Shown here piece after piece: positions 1 to 5,221 of a stretch of 5,241 bases of DNA. The position numbers and the translations under genes are program-made. Every line of letters begins with the position of its first letter. Within the stretch, counting starts at the first letter, position 1. The notes beneath the pieces are model-generated. The model saw only the letters and a program-made list of their open reading frames with translations. It ran no database searches and had not been told where the DNA came from. Source of the stretch: Prevotellaceae bacterium (GTDB taxonomy: Bacteria; Bacteroidota; Bacteroidia; Bacteroidales; Paludibacteraceae); assembly GCA_031270425.1 (NCBI GenBank), contig JAISXQ010000217.1, positions 1-5,241 of the forward strand. Direction: 5' to 3'.

Positions 1-354
1 GGCTCAAAAATAGATGCCGAAAGCAGTGAAAAGCGGGAAGAATATTTTACGGTAAAGGAAATTATCAGTCCCGAGTTGCTTAAATTAAGTAACGATTTAA
101 TAATACGTTTGATTGGAATAAAACAAAATCCTGCAATCAACGGTAAAGCGACTGAATACTTACAAAATAAACTTCGCGGAAAACGGGTTTTTCTGCGCCA
201 CGACGAAGTAAAACACGACAGCGAAAATCGTTTGTTGGCGTATTTGTATCTTGAAAATAAGACATTTATTAATGCGCATTTGTTGAAGGCGGGGCTGGCG
301 GAAGTGGATGATGCCGTTGAGTTTAAATATAAGGGGAAATTTTTAACATTATAA
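1..354 (+). CDS. C-terminal fragment with SNase-like domain, probably tail of a DNA methyltransferase (5' end outside window)
   Basis: The frame is open from base 1 to the TAA at 352-354, giving 117 residues with no start of its own; the TTG at 76 is internal. Numbering from base 1, residues about 32-103 follow the SNase fold pattern: 'IIRLIGI' (R36 matches the first catalytic Arg of staphylococcal nuclease), 'KATEYL', 'GKRVFL', then 'DSENRLLAYLYLEN' (R77 matches the second catalytic Arg) and 'INAHLLKAGLAEVD'. The Asp-Thr-Pro-Glu stretch of active nucleases reads K-Q-N-P-A here, so the catalytic Glu is missing and the domain is more likely DNA-binding than nucleolytic. The next gene, nine bases on, encodes a MjaI-type restriction enzyme. 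From memory, SNase-like tails occur on some site-specific DNA methyltransferases with such neighbours, so I infer this is the modification subunit. The methyltransferase domain itself is not visible. A stand-alone thermonuclease-like protein is the alternative. GC is visibly lower than in the core genes downstream. Confidence 0.75.
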   Translation, partial: GSKIDAESSEKREEYFTVKEIISPELLKLSNDLIIRLIGIKQNPAINGKATEYLQNKLRGKRVFLRHDEVKHDSENRLLAYLYLENKTFINAHLLKAGLAEVDDAVEFKYKGKFLTL

Positions 355-363
355 ATATGGCAA

Positions 364-1050
364 ATGACAACACAGAAACACTCCCTTGACTTCGGCAAAA
401 AAGAAAAAGTCCTCAACTACGCCTGCCAGACGTATCAACTTTCACGCCCAAGCAAAGTTGGCGCAGTAATGGCATTAATACGCGAATGTCAGCCGCAAAC
501 TATGGAAGATTGGCAACAATGGTATGTTGAAAACGCCTATACAGAGGCAAAAACGAAAACCAAAATCACCAAAGAAAGTTTGCAGGAATTAGGCGAACGC
601 CTTTACGAAAAAATCACCGAAGTCGTTATTCCCGAATGGGAAGCAGCGTTTAAGCAACTCACTTTGCAGGATTGCATTGATTATATTTTCAATCTCACAA
701 TCAACCGAACCTTTGACGGTTTCGTGCGTGAGAAATCGGTCGTGAATGACGGTTTGGCAAAAATCTTTCCCGAAATTACATTTGAAGAAAGCGACCCCGA
801 ACTCGACCACGCCGGCGATATTGATTACATTGCCAAAATTGGCAACAAAGCCTTTGGTATTCAAATAAAACCCGTTACGGCAAAAGCCAATTTCGGCAAC
901 TATTCCGCCACCGAAAGAATGAAAGCCAGTTTTACTGACTTTGAAGCAAAATTCGGCGGCAAGGTATTCGTCGTTTTCAGTTTGGACGGAGAAATTGCGA
1001 ATAAAAATGTGATTGAAGAAATCGGACAGGAAATAAAACGGCTGAAATAA
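364..1050 (+). CDS. MjaI-family type II restriction endonuclease (predicted target CTAG)
   Basis: This 228-residue protein is predicted to cut unmethylated DNA as the restriction half of a type II R-M system. Recognition is by family resemblance to MjaI (Pfam MjaI restriction endonuclease, founding specificity CTAG). The N-terminal half is helical and polar. The conserved core begins at 'NRTFDGFVREK' (114-124) and runs through 'DHAGDIDYIAKIGNKAFGIQIKP' as two segments: the acidic D148/D152/D154 group, then G165-I166-Q167-I168-K169-P170. I read D152 or D154 plus K169, with Q167 in place of the usual Asp/Glu, as a variant PD-(D/E)xK site, possibly with E123. A beta-strand 'GGKVFVVFSL' (198-207) fits the end of such a fold. 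The ATG at 364 is the only useful start; the ATG at 357 hits a stop after ten codons. It lies nine bases after the SNase-tailed gene, consistent with M then R gene order and cotranscription. The family call is fairly sure; the CTAG specificity is inferred. Confidence 0.8.
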   Translation: MTTQKHSLDFGKKEKVLNYACQTYQLSRPSKVGAVMALIRECQPQTMEDWQQWYVENAYTEAKTKTKITKESLQELGERLYEKITEVVIPEWEAAFKQLTLQDCIDYIFNLTINRTFDGFVREKSVVNDGLAKIFPEITFEESDPELDHAGDIDYIAKIGNKAFGIQIKPVTAKANFGNYSATERMKASFTDFEAKFGGKVFVVFSLDGEIANKNVIEEIGQEIKRLK

Positions 1051-1060
1051 AAAGAATCAG

Positions 1061-1097
1061 ATAAAACTCAAAACTATTTATTAACATAAAACTCAAA
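1061..1097 (+). repeat. 12-bp direct repeat ahead of gcvH
   Basis: ATAAAACTCAAA occurs at 1061-1072 and again at 1086-1097, 25 bases apart start to start, inside the 52-base gap between the restriction gene and gcvH. The gap is very A-rich and shows no Shine-Dalgarno site and no TAnnTTTG promoter box. The repeat may be a small duplication that supplied the A-rich leader of gcvH, or chance in biased sequence. Confidence 0.5.
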
Positions 1098-1102
1098 TTA
1101 TT

Positions 1103-1480
1103 ATGAACATTCCTGTAAATTTAAAGTACACAAAAGAACACGAGTGGATTCGTTTGGAAAGCGAAACCGCTTACATTGGTATTACCGATTACGCGCAAAG
1201 CGAATTGGGAGAAATTGTTTTTGTAGAAGTGGAAACGGTCGGCGAAACGCTGGCGGCAGAAGATGTTTTCGGCACGATAGAGGCTGTGAAAACGGTTTCC
1301 GATTTGTTTTTGCCGGTTGACGGCGAGATTCTGGAATTTAACGAAACGTTGGAAGAGTCGCCCGAACTGGTTAACGACGATCCTTACGGAGAAGGCTGGA
1401 TAATAAAAATAGCGGTTTCGGATGCTGCACAGGTCGGAGGGCTACTTTCGGCAGACGAATACAAAGCGTTGATAGGATAG
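1103..1480 (+). CDS. gcvH: Glycine cleavage system H protein
   Basis: GcvH is the small lipoyl carrier of the glycine cleavage complex. Its lipoyl arm takes the aminomethyl group from the P protein (glycine decarboxylase), hands it to the T protein, and is reoxidised by the L protein. The 125-residue length is normal. Conserved features in order: 'YTKEHEWI' (9-16), '[17 protein letters not shown]' (26-42), the lipoylation hairpin '[21 protein letters not shown]' split here as F56-G57-T58-I59-E60-A61-V62 and K63, the residue that carries lipoate, then '[15 protein letters not shown]' (86-100). No active residue is missing. The ATG at 1103 gives the standard N-terminus. No gcvP, gcvT or lpd lies in the window, so the complex is encoded elsewhere. 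purE starts one base after the stop, so the two are almost certainly on one transcript. GcvH also serves as a lipoate donor in some bacteria, which would fit its separation from the other gcv genes. Confidence 0.97.
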   Translation: MNIPVNLKYTKEHEWIRLESETAYIGITDYAQSELGEIVFVEVETVGETLAAEDVFGTIEAVKTVSDLFLPVDGEILEFNETLEESPELVNDDPYGEGWIIKIAVSDAAQVGGLLSADEYKALIG

Positions 1481-1481
1481 T

Positions 1482-1988
1482 ATGAAACCGCGTGTAAGTA
1501 TTATTATGGGCAGCACGTCCGATCTTCCGGTGATGGAAAAGGCGGCGGCTTTGCTCAACGAATTTAAAATTCCGTTTGAAATCAATGCTCTTTCGGCTCA
1601 CCGTACTCCCCGCGAAGTGGAGCAATTCGCGTCGAATGCGCAAAAGAACGGTATAGAAGTGATTATTGCCGCAGCCGGAATGGCGGCTCATCTTCCGGGC
1701 GTAATTGCCTCGATGACAAGCCTTCCTGTTATCGGCGTGCCTGTAAACGCTTCGCTCGATGGAATGGATGCGCTTTTGGCTATCGTACAAATGCCGCCGG
1801 GGATTCCGGTCGCTACGGTAGGTATTAACGCCTCGCTGAACGCGGCGATTCTGGCTGTTCAGATATTGGCTGTCGGGAATCCAGGATTGCAGGAAGAACT
1901 TGCCGGATACAAAGAGAATCTGAAAAAGAAAATAGTGGAAGCCAACGAGCAATTGGCAAAAGTGAAGTACGAATACAAAACAAATTAA
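1482..1988 (+). CDS. purE: N5-carboxyaminoimidazole ribonucleotide mutase (PurE, class I)
   Basis: PurE moves the carboxyl group of N5-CAIR to C4 to give CAIR in de novo purine synthesis, normally after PurK. The 168-residue length fits the bacterial single-domain enzyme, which forms octamers in the cytosol. Visible motifs: 'IIMGSTSDLPVME' (7-19) with the phosphate/ribose-binding G10-S11-T12-S13-D14; 'SAHRTP' (38-43) with H40, the counterpart of the catalytic His in E. coli PurE; 'AAGMAAHLPG' (64-73) with H70; and 'GVPV' (85-88) followed by 'MPPGIPVATV' (104-113). The C-terminus is a lysine/glutamate-rich helix. It starts one base after the gcvH stop, with AGGA at 1474-1477 as a weak ribosome site inside the end of gcvH, pointing to translational coupling. 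purK is not in the window. Class I rather than the animal-type class II AIR carboxylase is assumed from the bacterial context. Confidence 0.96.
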   Translation: MKPRVSIIMGSTSDLPVMEKAAALLNEFKIPFEINALSAHRTPREVEQFASNAQKNGIEVIIAAAGMAAHLPGVIASMTSLPVIGVPVNASLDGMDALLAIVQMPPGIPVATVGINASLNAAILAVQILAVGNPGLQEELAGYKENLKKKIVEANEQLAKVKYEYKTN

Positions 1989-2011
1989 TAAATTTTTAAA
2001 CAAAAATAAAT

Positions 2012-3277
2012 ATGCAAACAATCGAAAAATTTAATTTTGCGGACAAAAAAGTTTTTGTTCGCGTAGATTTTAACGTTCCGCTGGACGAGAACGGCAATAT
2101 CACAGACGACACCCGCATCCGCGCGGCTTTACCCACGTTGAAAAGAATCCTGAACGACGGCGGAAGTCTTATCATTGCTTCCCACATGGGACGTCCGAAA
2201 AAAAATCCCGACATAAAATATTCCTTGAAACAGATTTTGGCTCATGTGTCTGATTTATTGGGCATTGATGTGAAATTTGCTCCCGATTGCGCGGACGAAG
2301 AAGCCGCAAAACTTGCCGCCGGACTGAAAGCCGGAGAAGCTTTACTGCTGGAAAACCTGCGTTTTTACGCCGAAGAAGAAGGAAAACCGCGTGGATTAGC
2401 CGAAGATGCAAGCGACGACGAAAAAGCGGCAGCCAAAAAAGCCGTAAAAGAAAGCCAAAAGGAATTTACCAAAAAACTGGCTTCGTATGCCGATTGTTAC
2501 GTGAACGACGCTTTTGGTACCGCCCACCGCGCCCACGCTTCCACTGCTTTAATCGCGAAATATTTTGACGAAGGAAATAAAATGTTCGGCTATCTGATGG
2601 AAAAAGAAGTTAACGCCGTACAAAAAATTCTCGCCGATACGGTTCGTCCTTTCACGGCTATCATGGGAGGCTCGAAAGTTTCTTCCAAAATCGAAATTAT
2701 CGAAAACCTGCTTACCAAAGTGGATAACCTGATTATTGCCGGCGGTATGACTTACACTTTTACCAAAGCGCTTGGCGGAAAAATCGGACGCTCCATTTGC
2801 GAGGACGACAAGTTGGATTTGGCGCTCGAATTGATGGAAAAAGCGGAGAAAAACGACGTTAATATGGTGTTGGCTGTCGACGCTAAAATTGCCGACGATT
2901 TCAGCAACGACGCGAACACGAAATTTGTAGCCGTAGACGAAATCCCCGACGGATGGGAAGGTTTGGATATTGGTCCTGAAACGGAGAAAATTTTTGCGGA
3001 CGTAATCAGAAATTCAAAAACAATCCTGTGGAACGGTCCCACCGGAGTATTCGAGTTCGATAACTTTACGAGCGGTTCCCGCGCGGTAGGCGAAGCTATT
3101 GTAGAAGCGACTAAAAACGGCGCTTTCTCTCTTGTCGGAGGAGGCGACTCGGTTGCCTGCGTAAACAAATTCGGCTTGGCTGACGGCGTTTCTTATGTTT
3201 CGACCGGCGGCGGCGCTTTACTCGAAGCCATCGAAGGATGCGTACTTCCGGGAATTGAAGCCATCCGCGGATATTAA
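2012..3277 (+). CDS. pgk: Phosphoglycerate kinase
   Basis: PGK reversibly transfers phosphate from 1,3-bisphosphoglycerate to ADP, the first ATP-yielding step of glycolysis; it acts as a cytosolic monomer. At 421 residues it is slightly longer than the usual 390-400. The N-terminal substrate domain has 'VRVDFNVP' (16-23), R35 in 'DDTRI', 'SHMGRP' (57-62), 'ENLRF' (114-118, R117) and '[11 protein letters not shown]' (165-175, R173). The extra length is an acidic/Ala-Lys-rich insert at about 120-150, between 'ENLRF' and 'KKLASYAD', which I recall from Bacteroides-type PGKs. The nucleotide domain has 'GGSKVSSK' (219-226, K222), 'WNGPTGVFE' (340-348), the glycine loop G376-G377-G378-D379 and 'STGGGA' (397-402). 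All expected substrate-binding residues are present, so it should be active. The start follows an A-rich leader without a Shine-Dalgarno site, 23 bases after purE, suggesting readthrough from gcvH-purE. A hairpin beginning 24 bases after the stop probably terminates it. Confidence 0.98.
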   Translation: MQTIEKFNFADKKVFVRVDFNVPLDENGNITDDTRIRAALPTLKRILNDGGSLIIASHMGRPKKNPDIKYSLKQILAHVSDLLGIDVKFAPDCADEEAAKLAAGLKAGEALLLENLRFYAEEEGKPRGLAEDASDDEKAAAKKAVKESQKEFTKKLASYADCYVNDAFGTAHRAHASTALIAKYFDEGNKMFGYLMEKEVNAVQKILADTVRPFTAIMGGSKVSSKIEIIENLLTKVDNLIIAGGMTYTFTKALGGKIGRSICEDDKLDLALELMEKAEKNDVNMVLAVDAKIADDFSNDANTKFVAVDEIPDGWEGLDIGPETEKIFADVIRNSKTILWNGPTGVFEFDNFTSGSRAVGEAIVEATKNGAFSLVGGGDSVACVNKFGLADGVSYVSTGGGALLEAIEGCVLPGIEAIRGY

Positions 3278-3300
3278 TATCCAACATAGATGTTAAATTT

Positions 3301-3343
3301 AGAACACAGATGACGCCGGTTTAATTCGTCATCTGTGTTCTTT
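3301..3343 (+). terminator. Hairpin after pgk, probable terminator
   Basis: Left arm AGAACACAGATGACG (3301-3315) and right arm CGTCATCTGTGTTCT (3327-3341) are perfectly complementary over 15 bp, with an 11-base loop (3316-3326). It begins 24 bases after the pgk stop. The following T run is only three bases, so it may stop transcription weakly or mainly protect the 3' end. Part of the right arm recurs at 4178-4191, so it may also be a member of a dispersed repeat family. Confidence 0.7.
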
Positions 3344-3364
3344 GTAAAATAAGCTCTTCCTTTT

Positions 3365-3389
3365 ACTTATTTTTTTTAAAAAAATAAGT
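3365..3389. repeat. Perfect AT-rich palindrome
   Basis: ACTTATTTTTTT (3365-3376), one central T (3377), then AAAAAAATAAGT (3378-3389) form a 12-bp perfect inverted repeat. It is almost pure A/T, so a weak hairpin or bidirectional terminator is possible. A low-complexity accident cannot be excluded. Confidence 0.5.
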
Positions 3390-3533
3390 TTTCAAAACAA
3401 TGCTATTTCCATCTATTTTGCGATCGACCTCTCGGGGAATTCCGGTCAGACGGACGCTTTTTACTCTCAAATCTTTGACTACGGAAATATTATATCCATC
3501 ATCCATTTAGCTTCCATTGTTGTCGTTCGGAAT

Positions 3534-3566
3534 GTTTTTTCCTGTATCTGTGCCGTTTTTTCCTGT
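3534..3566. repeat. 12-bp tandem repeat, 21-base period
   Basis: GTTTTTTCCTGT is present at 3534-3545 and 3555-3566, separated by nine bases. On the minus strand it makes the frame from 3640 repeat the residues Q-E-K-T. Function unknown. Confidence 0.6.
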
Positions 3567-3630
3567 CTATTTACGGAAACAATCGGGACAGATGTATGCC
3601 CTATCGTCGAATAGTTGTTTTTGCTTACCG

Positions 3631-3662
3631 TTTGCTGCATAATGTAGAAAATTATACCTTTG
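3631..3662 (+). promoter_or_regulatory. Bacteroidota-type promoter for the CYTH gene
   Basis: TTTG at 3631-3634, 20 bases, then TACCTTTG at 3655-3662 match the primary Bacteroidota sigma consensus (-33 TTTG, -7 TAnnTTTG, spacing about 19-21). Transcription would start near 3668-3670, giving a short A-rich leader of about 20 bases before the ATG at 3692. Confidence 0.8.
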
Positions 3663-3691
3663 TGCGGAAATTGATTTAAAAAAGATATAAT

Positions 3692-4162
3692 ATGTCGATA
3701 GAAATAGAACGAAAGTTTTTGCTTAAATCCGATGCTTTTAAAGAGGAAGCTCACGCACATACACATATTGTTCAAGGCTATATTTCTTCAATTCCCGAAC
3801 GTACGGTGCGTATTCGTATAAAGGGAGATAGCGGCTTTATCACCATAAAAGGCGGCTCTGCTAAAAACGGAATTTCCCGTTACGAATGGGAAAAGAAAAT
3901 CCCGTTGGAAGAAGCCAGGGAACTGCTTCTGCTCTGCGATCCGGATATTGTCGACAAAACCCGTTACGAGGTGAGGGCAGGAGATTCCCTGTTTGAAATA
4001 GATGAATTTCACGGCGCGAACCAAGGTCTTGTCCTTGCAGAGATTGAGCTTTCGAGTGAAAATGAGGTCTTTCAAAAGCCTGAGTGGTTAGGCGAAGAAG
4101 TTACCGGTATTGCCTGCTATTACAACGTCGTGTTGGCGAAGAACCGGTATGTCAGGTGGTAA
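3692..4162 (+). CDS. CYTH-domain protein, small triphosphate tunnel metalloenzyme (probable inorganic triphosphatase)
   Basis: The 156-residue protein is a single CYTH domain, an eight-stranded beta-tunnel that binds triphosphates with a divalent metal. The family signature ExExK is at E4-I5-E6-R7-K8. Inward-facing basic residues follow: R40 and R42 ('TVRIRIKG'), K53 ('ITIKGG'), R63 ('SRYEWE') and R91 ('DKTRYE'). Metal- or catalysis-linked acids appear at E65/E67, D104/E105 ('FEIDEF') and E117/E119 ('LAEIEL'). The C-terminal 'VTGIACYYNVVLA' matches the usual end of the small bacterial type. Characterised stand-alone bacterial members of this size hydrolyse inorganic triphosphate; thiamine triphosphatase or class IV adenylate cyclase activity is less likely but not excluded. 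It has its own promoter and is convergent with the esterase gene 34 bases downstream, so it appears monocistronic. Confidence 0.92.
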   Translation: MSIEIERKFLLKSDAFKEEAHAHTHIVQGYISSIPERTVRIRIKGDSGFITIKGGSAKNGISRYEWEKKIPLEEARELLLLCDPDIVDKTRYEVRAGDSLFEIDEFHGANQGLVLAEIELSSENEVFQKPEWLGEEVTGIACYYNVVLAKNRYVRW

Positions 4163-4177
4163 CGATTAAACAAAGTT

Positions 4178-4191
4178 ATCTGTGTTCTTTT
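4178..4191. repeat. Second copy of the ATCTGTGTTCTTT motif
   Basis: ATCTGTGTTCTTTT at 4178-4191 matches 13 bases of the pgk hairpin's right arm and following T's (3331-3343). It fills the 34-base gap between two convergent genes. No matching left arm is present, so it cannot form the same hairpin. A short CAAAG (4171-4175) could pair loosely with the following CTTTTG. It may be a degenerate copy of a dispersed intergenic repeat or a weak shared terminator. Confidence 0.5.
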
Positions 4192-4196
4192 GATTT

Positions 4197-5072
4197 TTAA
4201 TCCTCTACTGCGTAACCGTAGGATTTCAACCAAAACTCCAACACTTTCGTCCAGTTATCGACAGGAAGTCCGCGTTTACGCAAACCAAAGCCATGTCCGC
4301 CTTTTTGATACGTCTTAAACAATACAGGCACGTTATTTTTTCTTAACGCATTGGAAAAAGCCTGGCTGTTGCCTATCGGAACAGCATTGTCGTCGGATGC
4401 CGCAACGATAAATGTTACCGGCGTTTGTGGGCTGACCCGCAGTTCGTTCGAAAACTGTTCCAGCAATTCGTCCGAAGCATTCATTCCCAATAAATTTTGC
4501 CGCGAGCCTACGTGGGTTAATCCGGCTTTCATCGTAATGACCGGATATAACAGTATCATAAAGTCGGGGCGGTTTTCTTTGCTTGTGAAATGAGTACCTA
4601 ATGTTGAAGCTAAGTGTCCTCCTGCCGAAAAGCCCGCAACGCCGACTTGTTCCCGGTCTATTTTCCAATCGTCAGCCTGCTTTCGTATCAATTGTAAGGC
4701 AGTTTGAGCATCTTTCAACGGTATTTCCCTGTGTCCGTTCGGCATCCGGTAGTAGAGCACAAAAGCGGATATGCCCAAGTTGTTGAAATATTCGGCAAAT
4801 TCCTTGCCTTCCTTAACGGCGGAAACTCCGCCATAACCTCCTCCGGGGCAAATAAGCACAGCCGCTCCTGTCGCTTTATTTTCGGGAGCGGAATATCGGT
4901 ACATGCGGGCTTCGTTGACGTTCATAAGAAAATCGCTGTCCCGCCACTTTTCTTCTGTAATTCCGTTGCTTTCGGCGGCTCCGCCGGGGTATAACTTGAT
5001 TTCTTCCTGCGCCTGCATCGAAATAAAACTTGTCATAAACGCTATAAATAAAAAATTGATTTTGTTGAACAT
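4197..5072 (-). CDS. Secreted alpha/beta-hydrolase, xylan/carbohydrate-esterase type
   Basis: This serine hydrolase probably removes acetyl or other acyl groups from plant polysaccharide fragments in the periplasm. I start it at the ATG at 5072, giving 291 residues: this begins with a classic signal peptide (K4, hydrophobic 6-18, 'SMQA' with cleavage after A21 before Q22). The ATG at 5156 would add 28 residues in front of it and run into the upstream repeats. There is no lipobox Cys, so export to the periplasm or beyond is expected. Catalytic features: oxyanion loop 'CPGGGYGGVS' (75-84), nucleophile S149 in 'GFSAGG' (147-152), acid D228 in 'DDNAVP', and H260 in 'GGHGFGL'. The fold is that of the BD-FAE/dienelactone-hydrolase-like group often annotated as acetylxylan esterase or xylanase B. 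The substrate is inferred only from the family; no SusC/D or glycoside hydrolase genes lie in the window. It appears monocistronic within view. Confidence 0.88.
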   Translation of the reverse strand: MFNKINFLFIAFMTSFISMQAQEEIKLYPGGAAESNGITEEKWRDSDFLMNVNEARMYRYSAPENKATGAAVLICPGGGYGGVSAVKEGKEFAEYFNNLGISAFVLYYRMPNGHREIPLKDAQTALQLIRKQADDWKIDREQVGVAGFSAGGHLASTLGTHFTSKENRPDFMILLYPVITMKAGLTHVGSRQNLLGMNASDELLEQFSNELRVSPQTPVTFIVAASDDNAVPIGNSQAFSNALRKNNVPVLFKTYQKGGHGFGLRKRGLPVDNWTKVLEFWLKSYGYAVED

Positions 5073-5118
5073 AAGATATGATATTAAAATTAAAATTCGT
5101 ATTTTTCTAAGCACATGA

Positions 5119-5126
5119 CAAAAATA
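5119..5126 (-). promoter_or_regulatory. Candidate -7 box for the esterase gene
   Basis: Read on the minus strand these bases are TATTTTTG, matching TAnnTTTG. Transcription would start near 5112, giving a leader of about 40 bases. No TTTG lies at the right distance for a -33 box. That position (about 5146-5151) falls inside the 9-mer repeat, so the promoter may be weak or depend on an activator. Confidence 0.45.
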
Positions 5127-5142
5127 GACAGTTTTTTCTAAA

Positions 5143-5221
5143 CACACTAGGCACACTAGTACTCAATAGATTTTTTTTAAGTTTTTTTTGAGAATTACAC
5201 TAAACTATTGTGCCTATTGTG
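5143..5221. repeat. Two tandem 9-mer pairs in inverted orientation around T tracts
   Basis: The left pair is CACACTAGG-CACACTAGT (5143-5160). The right pair is ACTATTGTG-CCTATTGTG (5204-5221), whose reverse complement is CACAATAGG-CACAATAGT. The two 18-base arms are therefore inverted copies differing only at the fifth base of each unit. Just outside, AAA (left) and AAAC (right, on the reverse strand) extend the likeness with one inserted base. The 43-base spacer has T8 runs at 5171-5178 and 5182-5189, an 11-base period that should bend DNA, and a CTCAA/TTGAG dyad. It could be an operator with paired sites, a recombination or transposon-end structure, or a remnant of one. Confidence 0.75.

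Larger units (their letters stand above)
3363..3640 (-). pseudogene. Possible decayed gene on the minus strand
   Basis: On the minus strand a short frame from the ATG at 3506 to the stop at 3363-3365 encodes 47 residues, including 'VVKDLRVKSVRLTGIPREVD' and 'KIDGNSIVLKTYF'. The alternating charged and hydrophobic residues look like real beta-strand protein, and the stretch is less AT-rich than its surroundings. A second minus frame reaches it from the ATG at 3640 ('MQQTVSKNNYSTIGHTSVPI') and stops at 3479-3481, overlapping the first by about 28 bases in a different frame. One frameshift would join them into about 90 residues. I do not recognise the product. No TAnnTTTG box was seen upstream on the minus strand. 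It could be the tail of a lost gene, a tiny real gene, or chance. Confidence 0.25.
3278..3691. other. 414-base gap without a confident gene
   Basis: From left to right it holds an imperfect AACAT/ATGTT dyad (3283-3294), the pgk hairpin (3301-3341), an AT-rich palindrome (3365-3389), a possible minus-strand gene remnant (about 3363-3640), a 12-bp tandem repeat (3534-3566) and the promoter of the CYTH gene (3631-3662). I see no tRNA-like or riboswitch-like structure. Confidence 0.6.

Noticed and set aside
76..354. Stand-alone 92-residue protein starting at TTG 76
   Set aside because: The frame is open back to base 1 with protein-like sequence, and the TTG lies inside it with no ribosome site; the gene is simply cut by the window edge.
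1371..2021. 216-residue open frame on the minus strand
   Set aside because: It lies antisense to purE and the end of gcvH, both unmistakable. Its translation is rich in Arg, His, Ser and Tyr with no family motif, typical of a shadow frame.
2287..2568. Arg-rich 93-residue plus-strand frame
   Set aside because: It is an out-of-frame reading of the pgk insert region; the extreme Arg/Lys content comes from shifted Ala/Lys/Glu codons.
3583..3599. GGGACAGATGTATGCCC as an operator-like dyad
   Set aside because: Only the GGG/CCC ends and scattered inner bases pair; too imperfect to support.
5073..5156. N-terminal extension of the esterase to the ATG at 5156
   Set aside because: It would put 28 residues ahead of a complete signal peptide and cover the candidate -7 box. 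The ATG at 5072 gives a normal secreted protein.
5143..5221. Bacteroidales-style invertible promoter
   Set aside because: The spacer is only 43 bases with no TAnnTTTG box inside, and the arms carry mismatches; known phase-variable promoters have longer spacers. Not fully excluded, but not supported.
5143..5221. Small CRISPR-like array
   Set aside because: The units are 9 bases, in tandem and inverted, without uniform spacers or cas genes.
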